Shown: piece by piece, positions 17,226 to 26,536 of the stretch | Layout of the letters: each line of letters opens with the position of its first letter | How positions within the stretch are numbered: the first letter of the stretch is position 1 | Assembly (NCBI RefSeq): GCF_015704865.1 | Contig: NZ_JADQTO010000013.1 | Coordinates: forward strand, 154,360-218,359 | Origin: Actinoplanes aureus | Lineage (GTDB): Bacteria; Actinomycetota; Actinomycetes; Mycobacteriales; Micromonosporaceae | Direction: 5' to 3' | Length of the DNA: 64,000 nt | Notes under the pieces: generated by a model | Database searches by the model: none | Seen by the model: only the letters and a program-made list of their open reading frames with translations | What the model was told of the DNA's origin: nothing | Translations under genes and position numbers: made by a program

Positions 17226-18020
17226 ATGAGCTCCCTTCGCGAACGCTTCCGCGCGCTGCATGAGTCCGGCACCTTCCTGCTGCCCAACCCCTGGGACGTC
17301 GGTTCCGCCCGGCTGCTGGAGTCGCTGGGATTCGTCGCGCTCGCCACCACCTCGTCCGGACTGGCCGCCGCCCTCGGCAAGCTGGACCAGCAGGTCACCC
17401 GGGACGAGCTGGTCGCGCACGTCACCGCGCTGACAGCGGCCGTGACCGTGCCGGTCAACGTGGACGCGGAGCGGCTCTTCGCCGACACCACCGACGGGAT
17501 CGCCGACAGCGTGCAGCTGCTCGCGGAGGCCGGGGCGTCCGGCATCTCCATCGAGGACTACGACCCGTCCGAGGACTGCATCGAGACGGTCGCGGCCGGA
17601 GCCGAGCGGGTGGCGGCGGCCGCCGAGGCGTGCGCCCGGTACGGCATCGTGCTGACCGCCCGCGCCGAGAACCACCTGTACGGGCGCGCCGACCTGGACG
17701 ACACGATCACCCGGCTGCAGGCGTACCGGCAGGCCGGCGCCGACGTGCTCTACGCGCCGGGACTGCGCGACCGGGCCGACATCGCCCGGCTGGTCGAAGC
17801 GGTGCGGGCTCCGGTCAACGTGCTGGCGGTCGGCGGCGGCCCGAGCGTCCCGGAGCTGGCGGAGCTCGGTGTCCGGCGGGTCTCCACCGGCGGGGCACTG
17901 GCCTGGGCGGCGTACGGTGCGGCCCGCGACGCCGCGCGTGAGCTGCTCGGGGCCGGCACCACGACGTTCCGTTCCCGCTCGCTCACCGGCGAGGAGGCCG
18001 AGGCCGCCTTCGGATCGTGA
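17226..18020 (+). CDS. Isocitrate lyase/PEP mutase family protein
   Basis: The 264-residue protein has the PEP-mutase/ICL barrel layout: LPNPWDVGSARLLESLGF at the start, VPVNVDAERLF, GASGISIEDYD (metal-binding acidic residues) and ITARAEN-type LTARAENHL. These proteins cleave or form C-C or P-C bonds of 2-oxoacids. The exact substrate of this subgroup (oxaloacetate- or carboxyvinyl-phosphonate-like) cannot be read from sequence. It follows the LacI-type gene by six bases, so it may be the last gene of the beta-mannosidase operon, and a hairpin lies over its stop codon. Confidence 0.8.
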   Translation: MSSLRERFRALHESGTFLLPNPWDVGSARLLESLGFVALATTSSGLAAALGKLDQQVTRDELVAHVTALTAAVTVPVNVDAERLFADTTDGIADSVQLLAEAGASGISIEDYDPSEDCIETVAAGAERVAAAAEACARYGIVLTARAENHLYGRADLDDTITRLQAYRQAGADVLYAPGLRDRADIARLVEAVRAPVNVLAVGGGPSVPELAELGVRRVSTGGALAWAAYGAARDAARELLGAGTTTFRSRSLTGEEAEAAFGS

Positions 18021-18033
18021 GCCGAAGGCGGCC
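18002..18033. terminator. Hairpin over the stop codon of the PEP-mutase-like gene
   Basis: GGCCGCCTTCGG (18002-18013) pairs perfectly with CCGAAGGCGGCC (18022-18033); the 8-base loop contains the TGA. It lies between convergent genes, so it probably ends transcription from both sides. Confidence 0.7.
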
Positions 18034-18053
18034 GTCGCCCGGGTGTCCGGCCG

Positions 18054-19601
18054 TCAGGACAGGATCGGCCGCGGCAGGGTGGCCGGCGCCGACGAACGGC
18101 GTTGCACGGTCGCTTCCGCACCACGCCGGTAGAGGCGGCCGCCGAGGCGGAACCAGGTGACCTCGCCGTCGCGGTCCCGGACGAAGTTGGCCCGCTGGTT
18201 GCCCACGGTCCCGTCCGGGTTCGGGAACACCACGTAGTCCCTCCGGTAGAACGCGAGCCGCGCCACCTCGGTGCCGTCGATCCGCACACTGAGCTGACCG
18301 GCGTCCGGCACCACCTCGAATTGCGTGGTGAGCGTGCTCCCGTCGAAGTAGATCTGCTCGCCGGTGTAGACGCCCTGGTAGGCGGCCAGTTCCCCGGCGG
18401 GCAGCGCACGCGGGACCGCGGGCAGGTTGTGCACCCCGGCGAAGCGGCTCAGCGCCCAGTCGCCGACGAACAGGTCGTCGAGCAGCGTGGGCCCGGTGTC
18501 GCTGTTGGTCAGCACGGTCAGCGCGAAGTCCCGGGCCGGCACCATCAGGAAGCCGGAGTGCTGCCCGGCCCAGTCGCCGCCGTGCTGCACCACCTTGGGC
18601 CCCTCGGCGGTCGGCCGCAGCAGCCAGGTCACGCCGACACCGTCGAGCTCCACGAACAGCGTGCCGCCCGGCCCCGGATTCGACTGCATGAGGTGCATCG
18701 ACCGGCGGCTGAGCAGCCGCCGGTCGCTGCCCGGCACGCGACCGTCGCCCAGGTGGAAACGGGCCCAGCGCAGCTGGTCCCGGGCACTGGAGATCAGGCC
18801 ACCGGCGGGATTGATGGCGCGCGGCATGGCCCATGCCGCCGGCTGCGGCACGATCTCGGTCTGGGCTTCGTTCGGGACATGGGGTACGGCCCAGCGCACT
18901 CCCGGCAACTCCTCGAGGGAGAACGCGCTGTGCCGCAGCCCGAGCGGCCCGGTCAGCAACTCCCGCACCGCCCGCTCGTAGGTGACACCGGTCACCACCT
19001 CGATGAGCCGGCCGGCGACGGAGATCGCGGCGTTGTTGTAGGCGAAGTACTTGCCCGGCGGGTTCAACTGCGGCACCCGGGACATCTCATCCACATATCG
19101 GGCCAGGGCACCGTCGTCGTTGCCGGTGTCCAGGAAGTAGTCGCCCAGCCAGCCGGCGCTGTGGTTGAGCGCCTGACGCACCGTGACCCGGGCCGAGGCG
19201 GCCGGATCGGCGGTACGGAAGCCGGGCAGGTAACTGCGTACCGTGCGGTCCAGATCGAGCCGCCCACGCTCGACCAGGCGCATCACCGCCGTACCGGTGA
19301 AGGGTTTGGTCGTGGAAGCGACCCGGAAGACCGTGTCGGCGTCCACCGGTTGCGGGTCGTCGAGGCTGGTCACGCCGAATCCGCGGACATAGTCCCGGCC
19401 CCGGTACCGCAGCCCGTAGGCGACCCCGGGCACCATGTACGCCGCCATGGCCTCTTCGATCTTGGCGTCCAGCTCCCGCACCACGGCCGGCACCCGGTTG
19501 CCGGCGGCGGTCGCCGGCGCCGGTACGAAGCCGGTGGCGGCAGCCACCGCCGTCCCCGCGGTGGCGCCCAGCAGCGTGCGGCGGGACATCGGCTCGGACA
19601 T
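18054..19601 (-). CDS. Secreted beta-lactamase-fold serine hydrolase
   Basis: The 515-residue protein starts with a twin-arginine signal (SRRTLLGATAGTAVAAATGF, ending about residue 32). The class C beta-lactamase/DD-peptidase fold has Ser96-x-x-Lys99 (STTK), Tyr188-Asn-Asn190 and a C-terminal HGG. A beta-barrel lipocalin-like tail follows from about 400. Such proteins are esterases, D-aminopeptidases or peptidases; true antibiotic hydrolysis is unlikely and cannot be judged. It stands alone, convergent to the PEP-mutase-like gene and divergent to the unknown gene at 19790. Confidence 0.82.
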   Translation of the reverse strand: MSEPMSRRTLLGATAGTAVAAATGFVPAPATAAGNRVPAVVRELDAKIEEAMAAYMVPGVAYGLRYRGRDYVRGFGVTSLDDPQPVDADTVFRVASTTKPFTGTAVMRLVERGRLDLDRTVRSYLPGFRTADPAASARVTVRQALNHSAGWLGDYFLDTGNDDGALARYVDEMSRVPQLNPPGKYFAYNNAAISVAGRLIEVVTGVTYERAVRELLTGPLGLRHSAFSLEELPGVRWAVPHVPNEAQTEIVPQPAAWAMPRAINPAGGLISSARDQLRWARFHLGDGRVPGSDRRLLSRRSMHLMQSNPGPGGTLFVELDGVGVTWLLRPTAEGPKVVQHGGDWAGQHSGFLMVPARDFALTVLTNSDTGPTLLDDLFVGDWALSRFAGVHNLPAVPRALPAGELAAYQGVYTGEQIYFDGSTLTTQFEVVPDAGQLSVRIDGTEVARLAFYRRDYVVFPNPDGTVGNQRANFVRDRDGEVTWFRLGGRLYRRGAEATVQRRSSAPATLPRPILS

Positions 19602-19789
19602 CGGTTACCCCCTGTCTCTGGCGCCCGATTGGCGCAGCCGCGAGCCACTGTATATATCGCCGTCACTTTCCCGCCCGGCTGTCGCATTCGTGCCGGTCAC
19701 CGGCCGAACCGCCGAACGTGCGCAGGGCGCGATTCACCACACTCAACGTCGGCGCCCCGCGGCCGAAGGGACGGGTAGGAGTCCCGGAG

Positions 19790-21118
19790 GTGATCTACCG
19801 GATGGTTCCGGAACAGGTCGGCGCTTGGGTGCTGACCGAACTTCCCCGTCTCAACCAGGCAATCCTCAACGACCACGCACCGCCTGAACTGCTCGTCACG
19901 GAGCTCGAGGAGCACGTGCTGGACCGCCTGCCGGAGGTGACCCAGCTCAGCCCGGCGCAGGCCCAGCGGCTGGTGGTGCTGCTCGGCTTCGCCGGCGCGT
20001 CGGTGGCCCGCCATTACCAGGAACACACTCCGGGTGGCATCGAGCACCCGGAACACGCGTTCGACCCGCTGACCGTCGGTGGGGCGGAGATCCCGTTCCG
20101 GGCTTACTTCACGAAGCTCGCCCAGCACACCGGCACCGGCCACTACGACCGGGACAGCTACGCGTCGCTGGTGCGGTGGAACGTCGGCACCGTCCGGGTG
20201 CGTGTCGACGACGAGGTGATCGCCGAGCTGCCCGGCGTCTTCAACGACGGCCGGATCCGCAGCTACACCGGCACGGTGGGGGAGGAGCGCTTCTTCCTCC
20301 TGGTCAAACAGGGTGAGGCGATCGAGGCGGCGGTCAACGAGCTGCTCTGCCCGCTCGCCCGGGGCCGGGCCAGCCTGATCGGCGAGCACGCCCGGCAGTG
20401 CGTACGGATGGCGACCGGGCTTCTGGCGAGCCTCCGCCAGCTGATGATCGACTGGGCGGCGTCGCCGCCGGAGGAGACCATGCCGCCGGAGATGTTCATG
20501 GACGTGTTCCGGCAGTTCGCCGCGCACTGGACACCGGGCGACATCCCGCCGAGCGGCGCCCTCGACCCGGAGGCGCTGAAACGCGACTTCCTGCTCGGCC
20601 TCGCCCTCGACGGTTACGACCAGCAGGCCCGGCGGCTCTTCCCGGCCCTGCTCGCCACTGAACGCGCCGATCTGGAAGAGCTGATGTGCGGCCCGACCCT
20701 GCCGCAGCGGCTGCTCGCCGAGATCGGCACCGACGAGCACGAGCTGCGCCTGTCCGACGACGGCGACCTGCGCCGGCTGGTCGCACACCACCCGGCCCTG
20801 GTCGACTGGTACCAGCTGCTGTCCATGCACGCCCGAGCCTCCGGCGCCCACCTGAGGCTGAGCAAGAAATTCCTGTTCAAGCCGCAGCGGCGGCGCGACG
20901 AGGAGGGAATCGGCGACCGGTTGCTGGTCTCCAACCGGGCCGGCACCACCGGCATGACCGAGTCCTTCCTGGAACGGGTGACCCGGGCCCGCCAGAACCA
21001 CGCCCTCGCCTCGCTGCGGCCGGTTCTGATCCCGGAAAGCCCGGACAGCGGGCCTGCGGCAGCGGTACGTTCCGGTCGGGGAGCGGCCACACCGGTGGTG
21101 GTGGAGCTGGCCGGCTGA
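19790..21118 (+). CDS. Hypothetical cytoplasmic protein
   Basis: This protein of about 442 residues has no signal or membrane segment and is mainly helical by composition. I do not recognise it with confidence. A faint similarity in layout (MFMDVFRQFAAHW, GALDPEALKRDFLLG) to indoleamine-dioxygenase/PrnB-like proteins comes to mind but is not firm. Starts are ambiguous: GTG 19790 follows AGGAG by eight bases, ATG 19802 follows GGAGG by eleven, and the frame is open to 19718. It ends two bases before the sensor kinase start, so the two are probably co-transcribed. Confidence 0.6.
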   Translation: MIYRMVPEQVGAWVLTELPRLNQAILNDHAPPELLVTELEEHVLDRLPEVTQLSPAQAQRLVVLLGFAGASVARHYQEHTPGGIEHPEHAFDPLTVGGAEIPFRAYFTKLAQHTGTGHYDRDSYASLVRWNVGTVRVRVDDEVIAELPGVFNDGRIRSYTGTVGEERFFLLVKQGEAIEAAVNELLCPLARGRASLIGEHARQCVRMATGLLASLRQLMIDWAASPPEETMPPEMFMDVFRQFAAHWTPGDIPPSGALDPEALKRDFLLGLALDGYDQQARRLFPALLATERADLEELMCGPTLPQRLLAEIGTDEHELRLSDDGDLRRLVAHHPALVDWYQLLSMHARASGAHLRLSKKFLFKPQRRRDEEGIGDRLLVSNRAGTTGMTESFLERVTRARQNHALASLRPVLIPESPDSGPAAAVRSGRGAATPVVVELAG

Positions 21119-21119
21119 C

Positions 21120-23078
21120 TTGACCGGGGGTGGGGTGAGACCTCGAACCGGCGCCGGGGGGCGCCCCGACAGCCACAGCTGGCCGCTGCCGGAACTCGGG
21201 CGCGATCAGTTGATGGCGCTGATCGACCACACGTCATCGGTCATCTACATGCGCGACGCGGACGGGCGGTACATGCTCGTCAACCGGGAGTACGAGCGTC
21301 TGTTCGGCCTGCGCCGCGAGGACATCGTCGGGCTCACCGACCACGACCTGTTTCCGCTGGAGACGGCCGACGCGTTCCGGACCAACGACCGGCAGGCCCT
21401 CGCCGGTGGGGTGCCGATCCAGATGGAGGAGCAGGTGCCCGGCGACGCCGGGAACCGCATCTATCTGACGGTCAAGTTTCCCCTGATCGACGAGGCCGGT
21501 ACGGCGTACGCGGTGGCCGGCATCTCCACCGACATCACCGAGCGCAGCCGGGCCGTGGCCGCCCTGCGCGACAGTGAGGAACGGTTCCGGCTGCTCGCCG
21601 AGCACGCTCAGGACATCATCTTCCGCTATCGGCTGGAACCGGACCCGGCCATGGAGTACATGAGCCGGGCCGTTCAGGCGGTCACCGGGCACACCGCCGA
21701 GGAGTTCTACGCCGACCCGCGGCTGATCTTCCAATGCGTCGACCCGGCGGATCGGCAGATCTTCGAGCAGTCCTGGCGCAACCCGCGTCCCGGCACGCTC
21801 ACCGTGCGCCTGCGCCGCAACGGCGGCGACGAGGTCTGGATCGAACAGCGGGCCAGCACGGTCACCGACGACGCCGGCCGGGTGATCGCCGTCGAGGGGA
21901 TCCTGCGCGACGTCAGCGAGCGGCTCGCCGCCGAACGGGACCGGGCCGAACTCGAGCAGCAGCTTCGCCAGGCGGAGCGGCTCGACTCGCTGGGCCAGCT
22001 CGCCGGCGGCATCGCGCACGACTTCAACAACATCCTCGCGGTGATCTCCGGGTACGCCGACATGCTGGTCGAGGAGCTCGGCGAGGAACACTTCAGCGCC
22101 GCTGACGCGGCCGGTATCAAGCAGGCCGCGGCCCGGGGTGCGGCGCTCACCCGCCAGCTGCTGATCTTCAGCCGGTCGGAACCGTCCCAGCCGGAGATGC
22201 TCGACCTCAACGCGGTCGCCGTCGACATGCAGCGGCTGCTGGCTCGTACGCTCGGCGAGGACATCGAGGTCAGCACGATGCTCGCCCCGGAGCTGCCGGC
22301 CATCGTGATGGACCGCAGCAAACTGGAACAGGTGGTGATGAACGCGGCGCTCAACTCACGGGCCGCGATGCCCGGCGGCGGGCACCTGACGATCACGACG
22401 GCGCTGGAGCACGACGGCGGTGGCGACGACCTGGTCTGCCTCTCGGTGATCGACACCGGTGTCGGCATGCCGCCGGAGGTGCTGGCCCGGGCCTTCGAGC
22501 CGTTCTTCACCACTCGCGGGCGGGGCAGCGGCACCGGGCTGGGACTGGCTACGGCGTACGGGGTGGTCACCGACGCGGGTGGCACCATCAGCCTGGAGTC
22601 GGAGCAGGGTAAGGGGACCACTCTGCGCGTACGCCTGCCGGCCGGCACCGCGTCCACCCAGGCGGTCAGCCCTGCCGCCCCGACCGCGCCGGTGCTCGCC
22701 GGTGACGGCTGGAGCATCCTGGTCGTCGAGGACGAGGAGGCGGTCCGCGACATCGTCTGCCGTCTCCTCGGCAAGGCCGGCTACCAGGTGTTCTCCGCCC
22801 CGAACCCGGCCGCGGCGCTGGACATGTGCCGGGACGACAACCTGACCTTCGACGTCCTGCTCACCGACGTGATCATGCCGGGGATGTCCGGTACTCAGCT
22901 CGCCGCCGAACTGCGGCGCGACCGCCCCGACCTGCCGGTGCTCTTCATGTCCGGCTACACCAGCGGACCGGCCCCCGGCGGTCAGGAGTTGCCGGCCGAC
23001 GCCCCGCTGATCCGTAAGCCGTTCGAGACGCAGACCCTGCTGAACGAGGTGCACCGGCTGATCAGTCAGCGGACCTGA
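21120..23078 (+). CDS. Hybrid sensor histidine kinase (PAS-PAS-HisKA-HATPase-REC)
   Basis: The 652-residue soluble protein has PAS domains at about 28-142 and 152-270, a coiled segment, HisKA with phospho-accepting His300 (GGIAHDFNN), an ATPase domain (N box MNAALNSR, G1 DTGVGM, G2 GSGTGLGL) and a receiver with Asp583 (LLTDVIMPGMSG). No membrane helix is seen, so the signal is cytoplasmic, probably a ligand or redox state sensed by PAS. It lacks a DNA-binding output domain and no cognate regulator is adjacent, so phosphotransfer to an unlinked partner is likely. The TTG start at 21120 is uncertain because no ribosome site is clear. Confidence 0.85.
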   Translation: MTGGGVRPRTGAGGRPDSHSWPLPELGRDQLMALIDHTSSVIYMRDADGRYMLVNREYERLFGLRREDIVGLTDHDLFPLETADAFRTNDRQALAGGVPIQMEEQVPGDAGNRIYLTVKFPLIDEAGTAYAVAGISTDITERSRAVAALRDSEERFRLLAEHAQDIIFRYRLEPDPAMEYMSRAVQAVTGHTAEEFYADPRLIFQCVDPADRQIFEQSWRNPRPGTLTVRLRRNGGDEVWIEQRASTVTDDAGRVIAVEGILRDVSERLAAERDRAELEQQLRQAERLDSLGQLAGGIAHDFNNILAVISGYADMLVEELGEEHFSAADAAGIKQAAARGAALTRQLLIFSRSEPSQPEMLDLNAVAVDMQRLLARTLGEDIEVSTMLAPELPAIVMDRSKLEQVVMNAALNSRAAMPGGGHLTITTALEHDGGGDDLVCLSVIDTGVGMPPEVLARAFEPFFTTRGRGSGTGLGLATAYGVVTDAGGTISLESEQGKGTTLRVRLPAGTASTQAVSPAAPTAPVLAGDGWSILVVEDEEAVRDIVCRLLGKAGYQVFSAPNPAAALDMCRDDNLTFDVLLTDVIMPGMSGTQLAAELRRDRPDLPVLFMSGYTSGPAPGGQELPADAPLIRKPFETQTLLNEVHRLISQRT

Positions 23079-23085
23079 GGGTTTG

Positions 23086-23134
23086 TGTTTGCAGTAAACA
23101 TTCATTGACGGCGCTGGATCGTCTGTCCTACGGT
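23086..23134 (+). promoter_or_regulatory. Pectinesterase promoter with upstream inverted repeat
   Basis: TTGACG (23105-23110) and TACGGT (23129-23134) are 18 bases apart. TGTTT (23086-23090) and AAACA (23096-23100), five bases apart, form an inverted repeat just before the -35, a plausible activator or repressor site. Confidence 0.5.
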
Positions 23135-23170
23135 GCGCAGGAAAGCCCTTTCCCGCAGCTAAGGATCCCC

Positions 23171-24229
23171 ATGCGCCGACGCACCTTTCTGCATCTGTCG
23201 ACCAGTATCAGCGCTGTCGCCGCCACCGGCCTGGTGGGCGCGCGACCCGCGCTGGCCGGGCCACGGCCCCGGCTGATCGTCGCCGCCGACGGCACCGGCG
23301 ACCACACCGGCGTCCAGGCCGCGGTCGACGCCGTCCCCTCCGGCAACACCGAACCCTTCGTCATCGGCGTCCGCCCCGGCACCTACCTCGGTCAGGTGAT
23401 CATTCCGGCCGACAAGCCGTACATCGAACTCCGCGGCCTCGGCCGCCGCCCCGCCGACGTGGTGATCGCCGACGACCGCGCCAACGGCACCCCGAAGCCC
23501 GGCGGCGGCACCTGGGGCACCTCGGGCAGCGCGTCCGTCACCATCGACGGTGCCGACCTGCGGGCGACCAACCTGACCTTCGCCAACCTCTTCGACGAGG
23601 CCGCCCACCCGGAGATCACCAACCGGCAGGCGGTAGCCGTCCTGACCCGCGCCGACCGGCTCGTCTTCGACCGGGTCCGCTTCCTCGGCAACCAGGACAC
23701 CCTCTACGTCAACAGCCGGGCCGCCGGCGTAGTGGCCCGCGCCTACTTCCGCGACTGCTACGTCGAGGGCGACGTCGACTTCATCTTCGGCCGCGCCACC
23801 GCGGTCTTCGACCGCTGCCACATTTACTCCCTAGACCGGGCTTCGACCCCGGCCGGCTACGTGACCGCCCCCAGCACCGACATCACCAACCCGTACGGCC
23901 TGCTCTTCACCCGCTGCCGCCTCACCGCCGCGGCACCCGCCGGCTCGGTCTTCCTCGGCCGCCCCTGGCACCCCAGCAACGACCCCAACGCCATCGGCCA
24001 GACGATCATCCGCGAGTCGTTCATCGGCGCCCACATCCCCGCCACCGCCTGGTCCGACTTCGGCACCTGGCCCTGGCGCGACGCCCGCTTCGCCGAATAC
24101 CGCAACTACGGCCCCGGCGCCGCCCCTTCGGCCGACCGCCCCCAGCTCACCCCCACCGAGGCCGCGGCACACAGCCCCACAACCTTCCTCCGAGGCGCCG
24201 ACAACTGGGCCCCTCACCTCTGCCCTTGA
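23171..24229 (+). CDS. Secreted pectinesterase (CE8)
   Basis: The 352-residue enzyme demethylates pectin. A twin-arginine-like signal (MRRRTFLHLSTSISAVAATG, to about residue 29) directs export. The right-handed beta-helix carries the CE8 motifs: Asp176 in GNQDTLY (acid/base), Asp203 in GDVDFIFG (nucleophile), and LGRPWHP with the substrate-binding Arg. Length is normal for bacterial CE8. ATG 23171 has AAGGA upstream; the frame is open to 23105, but that part contains the promoter. It stands alone after the kinase. With the mannanase locus it suggests a plant-polymer degrader. Confidence 0.9.
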   Translation: MRRRTFLHLSTSISAVAATGLVGARPALAGPRPRLIVAADGTGDHTGVQAAVDAVPSGNTEPFVIGVRPGTYLGQVIIPADKPYIELRGLGRRPADVVIADDRANGTPKPGGGTWGTSGSASVTIDGADLRATNLTFANLFDEAAHPEITNRQAVAVLTRADRLVFDRVRFLGNQDTLYVNSRAAGVVARAYFRDCYVEGDVDFIFGRATAVFDRCHIYSLDRASTPAGYVTAPSTDITNPYGLLFTRCRLTAAAPAGSVFLGRPWHPSNDPNAIGQTIIRESFIGAHIPATAWSDFGTWPWRDARFAEYRNYGPGAAPSADRPQLTPTEAAAHSPTTFLRGADNWAPHLCP

Positions 24230-24538
24230 GCCAAGCCCGCGCGCGACTCACCCTTCGCGGCTCCCTGAGGCCGAACGCCCACACCACAACCGCTACCGAA
24301 CCAAGAAGCGCCACGACCCCCCGGCATCCGCCACAACGCCCGCCCACCATCCGGGGCCCAGCAAGATCAACTTAAGGCCGCCCAGCCACCTTTCGGGGTC
24401 AGGTTGGCTGTTCGCTTCTTCGGGGTACGCGTCCCGCGGTGTTCTCCGCGTTCCCGCGCGAGCTGACTGCCTGCGCCGCGGCCCTACCGCGACCGCCGGG
24501 CCCGGGTAGGTGGTGGCAGCCTTTGCGCTTGCGGCCGT

Positions 24539-24905
24539 CCGGTGGTTGCCGGCCAGCGGCCGAGCTGCCTGCTTGCGGTGTGTGGGGCCGGTAGCGGCCG
24601 GGGTGCTAGAGGGCTTCCGTAGTCAGGGTCCCCATGCGGTGATCTTTCTTGGCCCACGCTCAGTGCTGTCTCAACGGCCGCCAGACAGCACCCACGTTGG
24701 GCCGGACAAGACCCTGACCACGGAAGCCCTCTATCTAGCGGTTGCAGGGGCCGGTCGCGGCCTGCCGGTGGTTGCTGGCCAGCGGCCGAGGTGCCTGCTT
24801 GCGGTTGTAGGGCCGCTTGCGGTCGGCCGGTGGTTGCTGGCCAGCGGCTGGAGCGCCTACTCGCGGCTTGCAGGGCCGGTTGCGGCCGGCCGCTGGTTGC
24901 CGACC
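24539..24905. repeat. Degenerate 63-bp tandem array interrupted by the MITE
   Basis: Units beginning CCGGTGGTTGCYGGCCAGCG start at 24539, 24764 and 24827, with a partial unit at 24890. The last three are spaced exactly 63 bases. The gap between the first and second is enlarged by the MITE (24607-24733) and by a partial repeat of the unit tail. Confidence 0.7.
24607..24733. mobile_element. Palindromic MITE-like element, complete copy
   Basis: The 127-base element has 24-bp terminal inverted repeats (24607-24630 and 24710-24733) with one mismatch; each begins or ends with TA. The interior is a second long hairpin (GGCCCA...TGCTGTCT, 11-base loop, AGACAGCA...TGGGCC). No transposase is encoded. 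TA at both edges suggests an IS630/mariner-type target duplication (inference). A truncated relative lies at 134-229. The whole element could fold into one hairpin in DNA or RNA. Confidence 0.75.
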
Positions 24906-24988
24906 GCCCGGGCATGGCGGGTGTGGTGTGGATCAGCGAGACAGCCACTGCTGCTAGCTCGGTGGTCGACAAGGCGGGGTTGTGCGGG

Positions 24989-25028
<40 letters not shown>

Positions 25029-25240
25029 CCCCCGCCCGCCGCCGCGGGCGCCCCCCCCACAGCCGGGTGATCAGATAGGCCGAAAGAGCGGGCCCGGCTG
25101 TGCCTGATGGCTGTCACCACCTCCCGCACCGCGCTGAGCCGCGCTGGGCCGCACCGCGCTGGGCCGCGCTGGGCCGCGCCGCGCCGCGCTGGGTCGCGCC
25201 GCGCCGAGCCGTGCCGTTGTCAGCCGCGCCGCGCGGTTCC

Positions 25241-25390
25241 GTGCATCAGCGACGGCTGTGCTGGGTGAGCCGTCGTCTACGCACGTTTGGGTGCCGGGTT
25301 GCGTGCATGAGCGACGGCTGGGCAGGGTGAGCCGTCGGCCACGCACCCTTCCGTGTCCGATTGCGTACCTCAGCGACAGCTCGGCGGGTG
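25241..25390. repeat. 62-bp tandem array with internal hairpins
   Basis: Units start at 25241, 25303 and 25365 (partial). Each full unit contains GCGACGGCT and AGCCGTCG as an inverted repeat around a short loop. The units differ at about a quarter of positions, so the array is old. Confidence 0.7.
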
Positions 25391-25649
25391 CTATGCAACG
25401 TGGCTTGAGTGATCATGGTTGCGACCTGCCGGTAGGCGATCGCGGGCGTCGGCGACCTCCCTGGCGGCGACCCGGCCAAGTTGTTTCGCACGTGAGGAAA
25501 CTGCGACCTCTCGGGGGCGAATAAAGATCAACTTGAGTCCAAGTGTTCCCGCGCGGCTAGCGCCTAACCAAGGCTAGGTGACTCGGCAGGTCCTGGCGAT
25601 GGGGCGGCCGGAGACGCCGAATGGGCACGGCAGCCGCACAACCGAGGCG

Positions 25650-26366
25650 TCAACCAGCCCGGGACGGCCGGTTCGTGTTGACGACACGGCCGAAGAGGCG
25701 GCGGGCCTGCTCCGCCCGCAGCGCGATGAAGACACCGGTCGCGGCGACCAAAACCGTGTCGGGATCGTCGGCGGTGGTGAGCTGACCCGTCGCGGTCACC
25801 CGGCGGCCGTCGATGTCCTGGACCGTGGCGGTGAGCCGTAGCGGGGTGAGCAGCGGGACCGGCTTGCGGTACGTGGTGTCCAGCCGCACCGTCATGCCGG
25901 GGTGCCCGGCGATGCCGGCCGCGTAGCCGAGCATCTGGTCGAGGAGCATGGCGCTGACGCCGCCGTGCGCGTATGTCGGCGGACCCTCGAAAGCCATGCC
26001 GAGGGTGCAGGTGCCGACCGCGACCCCGTTGTCGGCCGCGATGTGCAGGGGTGGTGCGAGGGCGCTGCCGCTGCCAGTCACCGGGTTGTACATGCGCACC
26101 CCGCCGAGCAGGTCGTCGGCGGTGGGGAGGACTTCGCGGTCGCGGACCCGCTCGCCCAGTGGTGCGGCGGCCTGCCGGATGCGTTCGGCGGCGCGGCGCA
26201 GCTCCTCGGTCGGGGCCTCGGTGGTCGTCGCGTACTCCACCAGCAGGCGCAGCGCGTCGCCCAGCTCGCTGATCGCCTCGCGGCGACCCAGCAAACCGTC
26301 CACCGCGTGCAGGCGGCGCGTGGCTGGAGCGTGTTCTTCCGCCGGAGTCTTCTCGCCATCGGTCAC
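25650..26366 (-). CDS. PaaI-type hotdog-fold thioesterase
   Basis: The 238-residue protein has an unusual N-terminal helical part (about 1-100) and a C-terminal 4HBT hotdog domain with THGG-like AHGGVSAMLLDQMLGYAA, the PaaI active-site helix, followed by TYRKPVPL. It would hydrolyse acyl-CoA thioesters. GTG 26366 follows GGAGG; the frame is open to 26420 without a better start. It is divergent from kstD across a KstR-type box, so it is likely part of the steroid regulon, possibly freeing CoA from stalled intermediates (inference). Confidence 0.82.
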   Translation of the reverse strand: MTDGEKTPAEEHAPATRRLHAVDGLLGRREAISELGDALRLLVEYATTTEAPTEELRRAAERIRQAAAPLGERVRDREVLPTADDLLGGVRMYNPVTGSGSALAPPLHIAADNGVAVGTCTLGMAFEGPPTYAHGGVSAMLLDQMLGYAAGIAGHPGMTVRLDTTYRKPVPLLTPLRLTATVQDIDGRRVTATGQLTTADDPDTVLVAATGVFIALRAEQARRLFGRVVNTNRPSRAG

Positions 26367-26481
26367 CGGGTGTCCTCCAGCCGCGTCACGGCCCCTGCAC
26401 ATGCGAGTGCTGAACAGCATCAGGTTCTACCAAGGCTGGGGCCACCCGCACGCCTGCACCTAGTGAATCTTCTCACACTGC

Positions 26482-26495
26482 TATAACCTGTTCTA
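26482..26495. promoter_or_regulatory. KstR-type box (thioesterase/kstD)
   Basis: TATAACCTGTTCTA fits the KstR consensus TnnAACnnGTTnnA at every fixed position. It lies in the divergent gap between the thioesterase and kstD, 42 bases before the kstD ATG. TATAAC could also serve as the plus-strand -10. Confidence 0.85.
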
Positions 26496-26536
26496 GTTAT
26501 TGCGGGCCGGTAAACGACACGGCGGATGGGGAGACC

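Noticed and set aside
18054..19601. True class C beta-lactamase
   Set aside because: The protein is longer, with an extra C-terminal barrel domain, and lies alone; this layout is typical of esterase or peptidase relatives.
24607..24733. Insertion sequence with transposase
   Set aside because: The element is only 127 bases long with no coding capacity, so it is at most a non-autonomous relic.
25241..25390. Possible CRISPR array
   Set aside because: Units are directly contiguous, degenerate and 62 bases long without unique spacers, and no cas gene is near.
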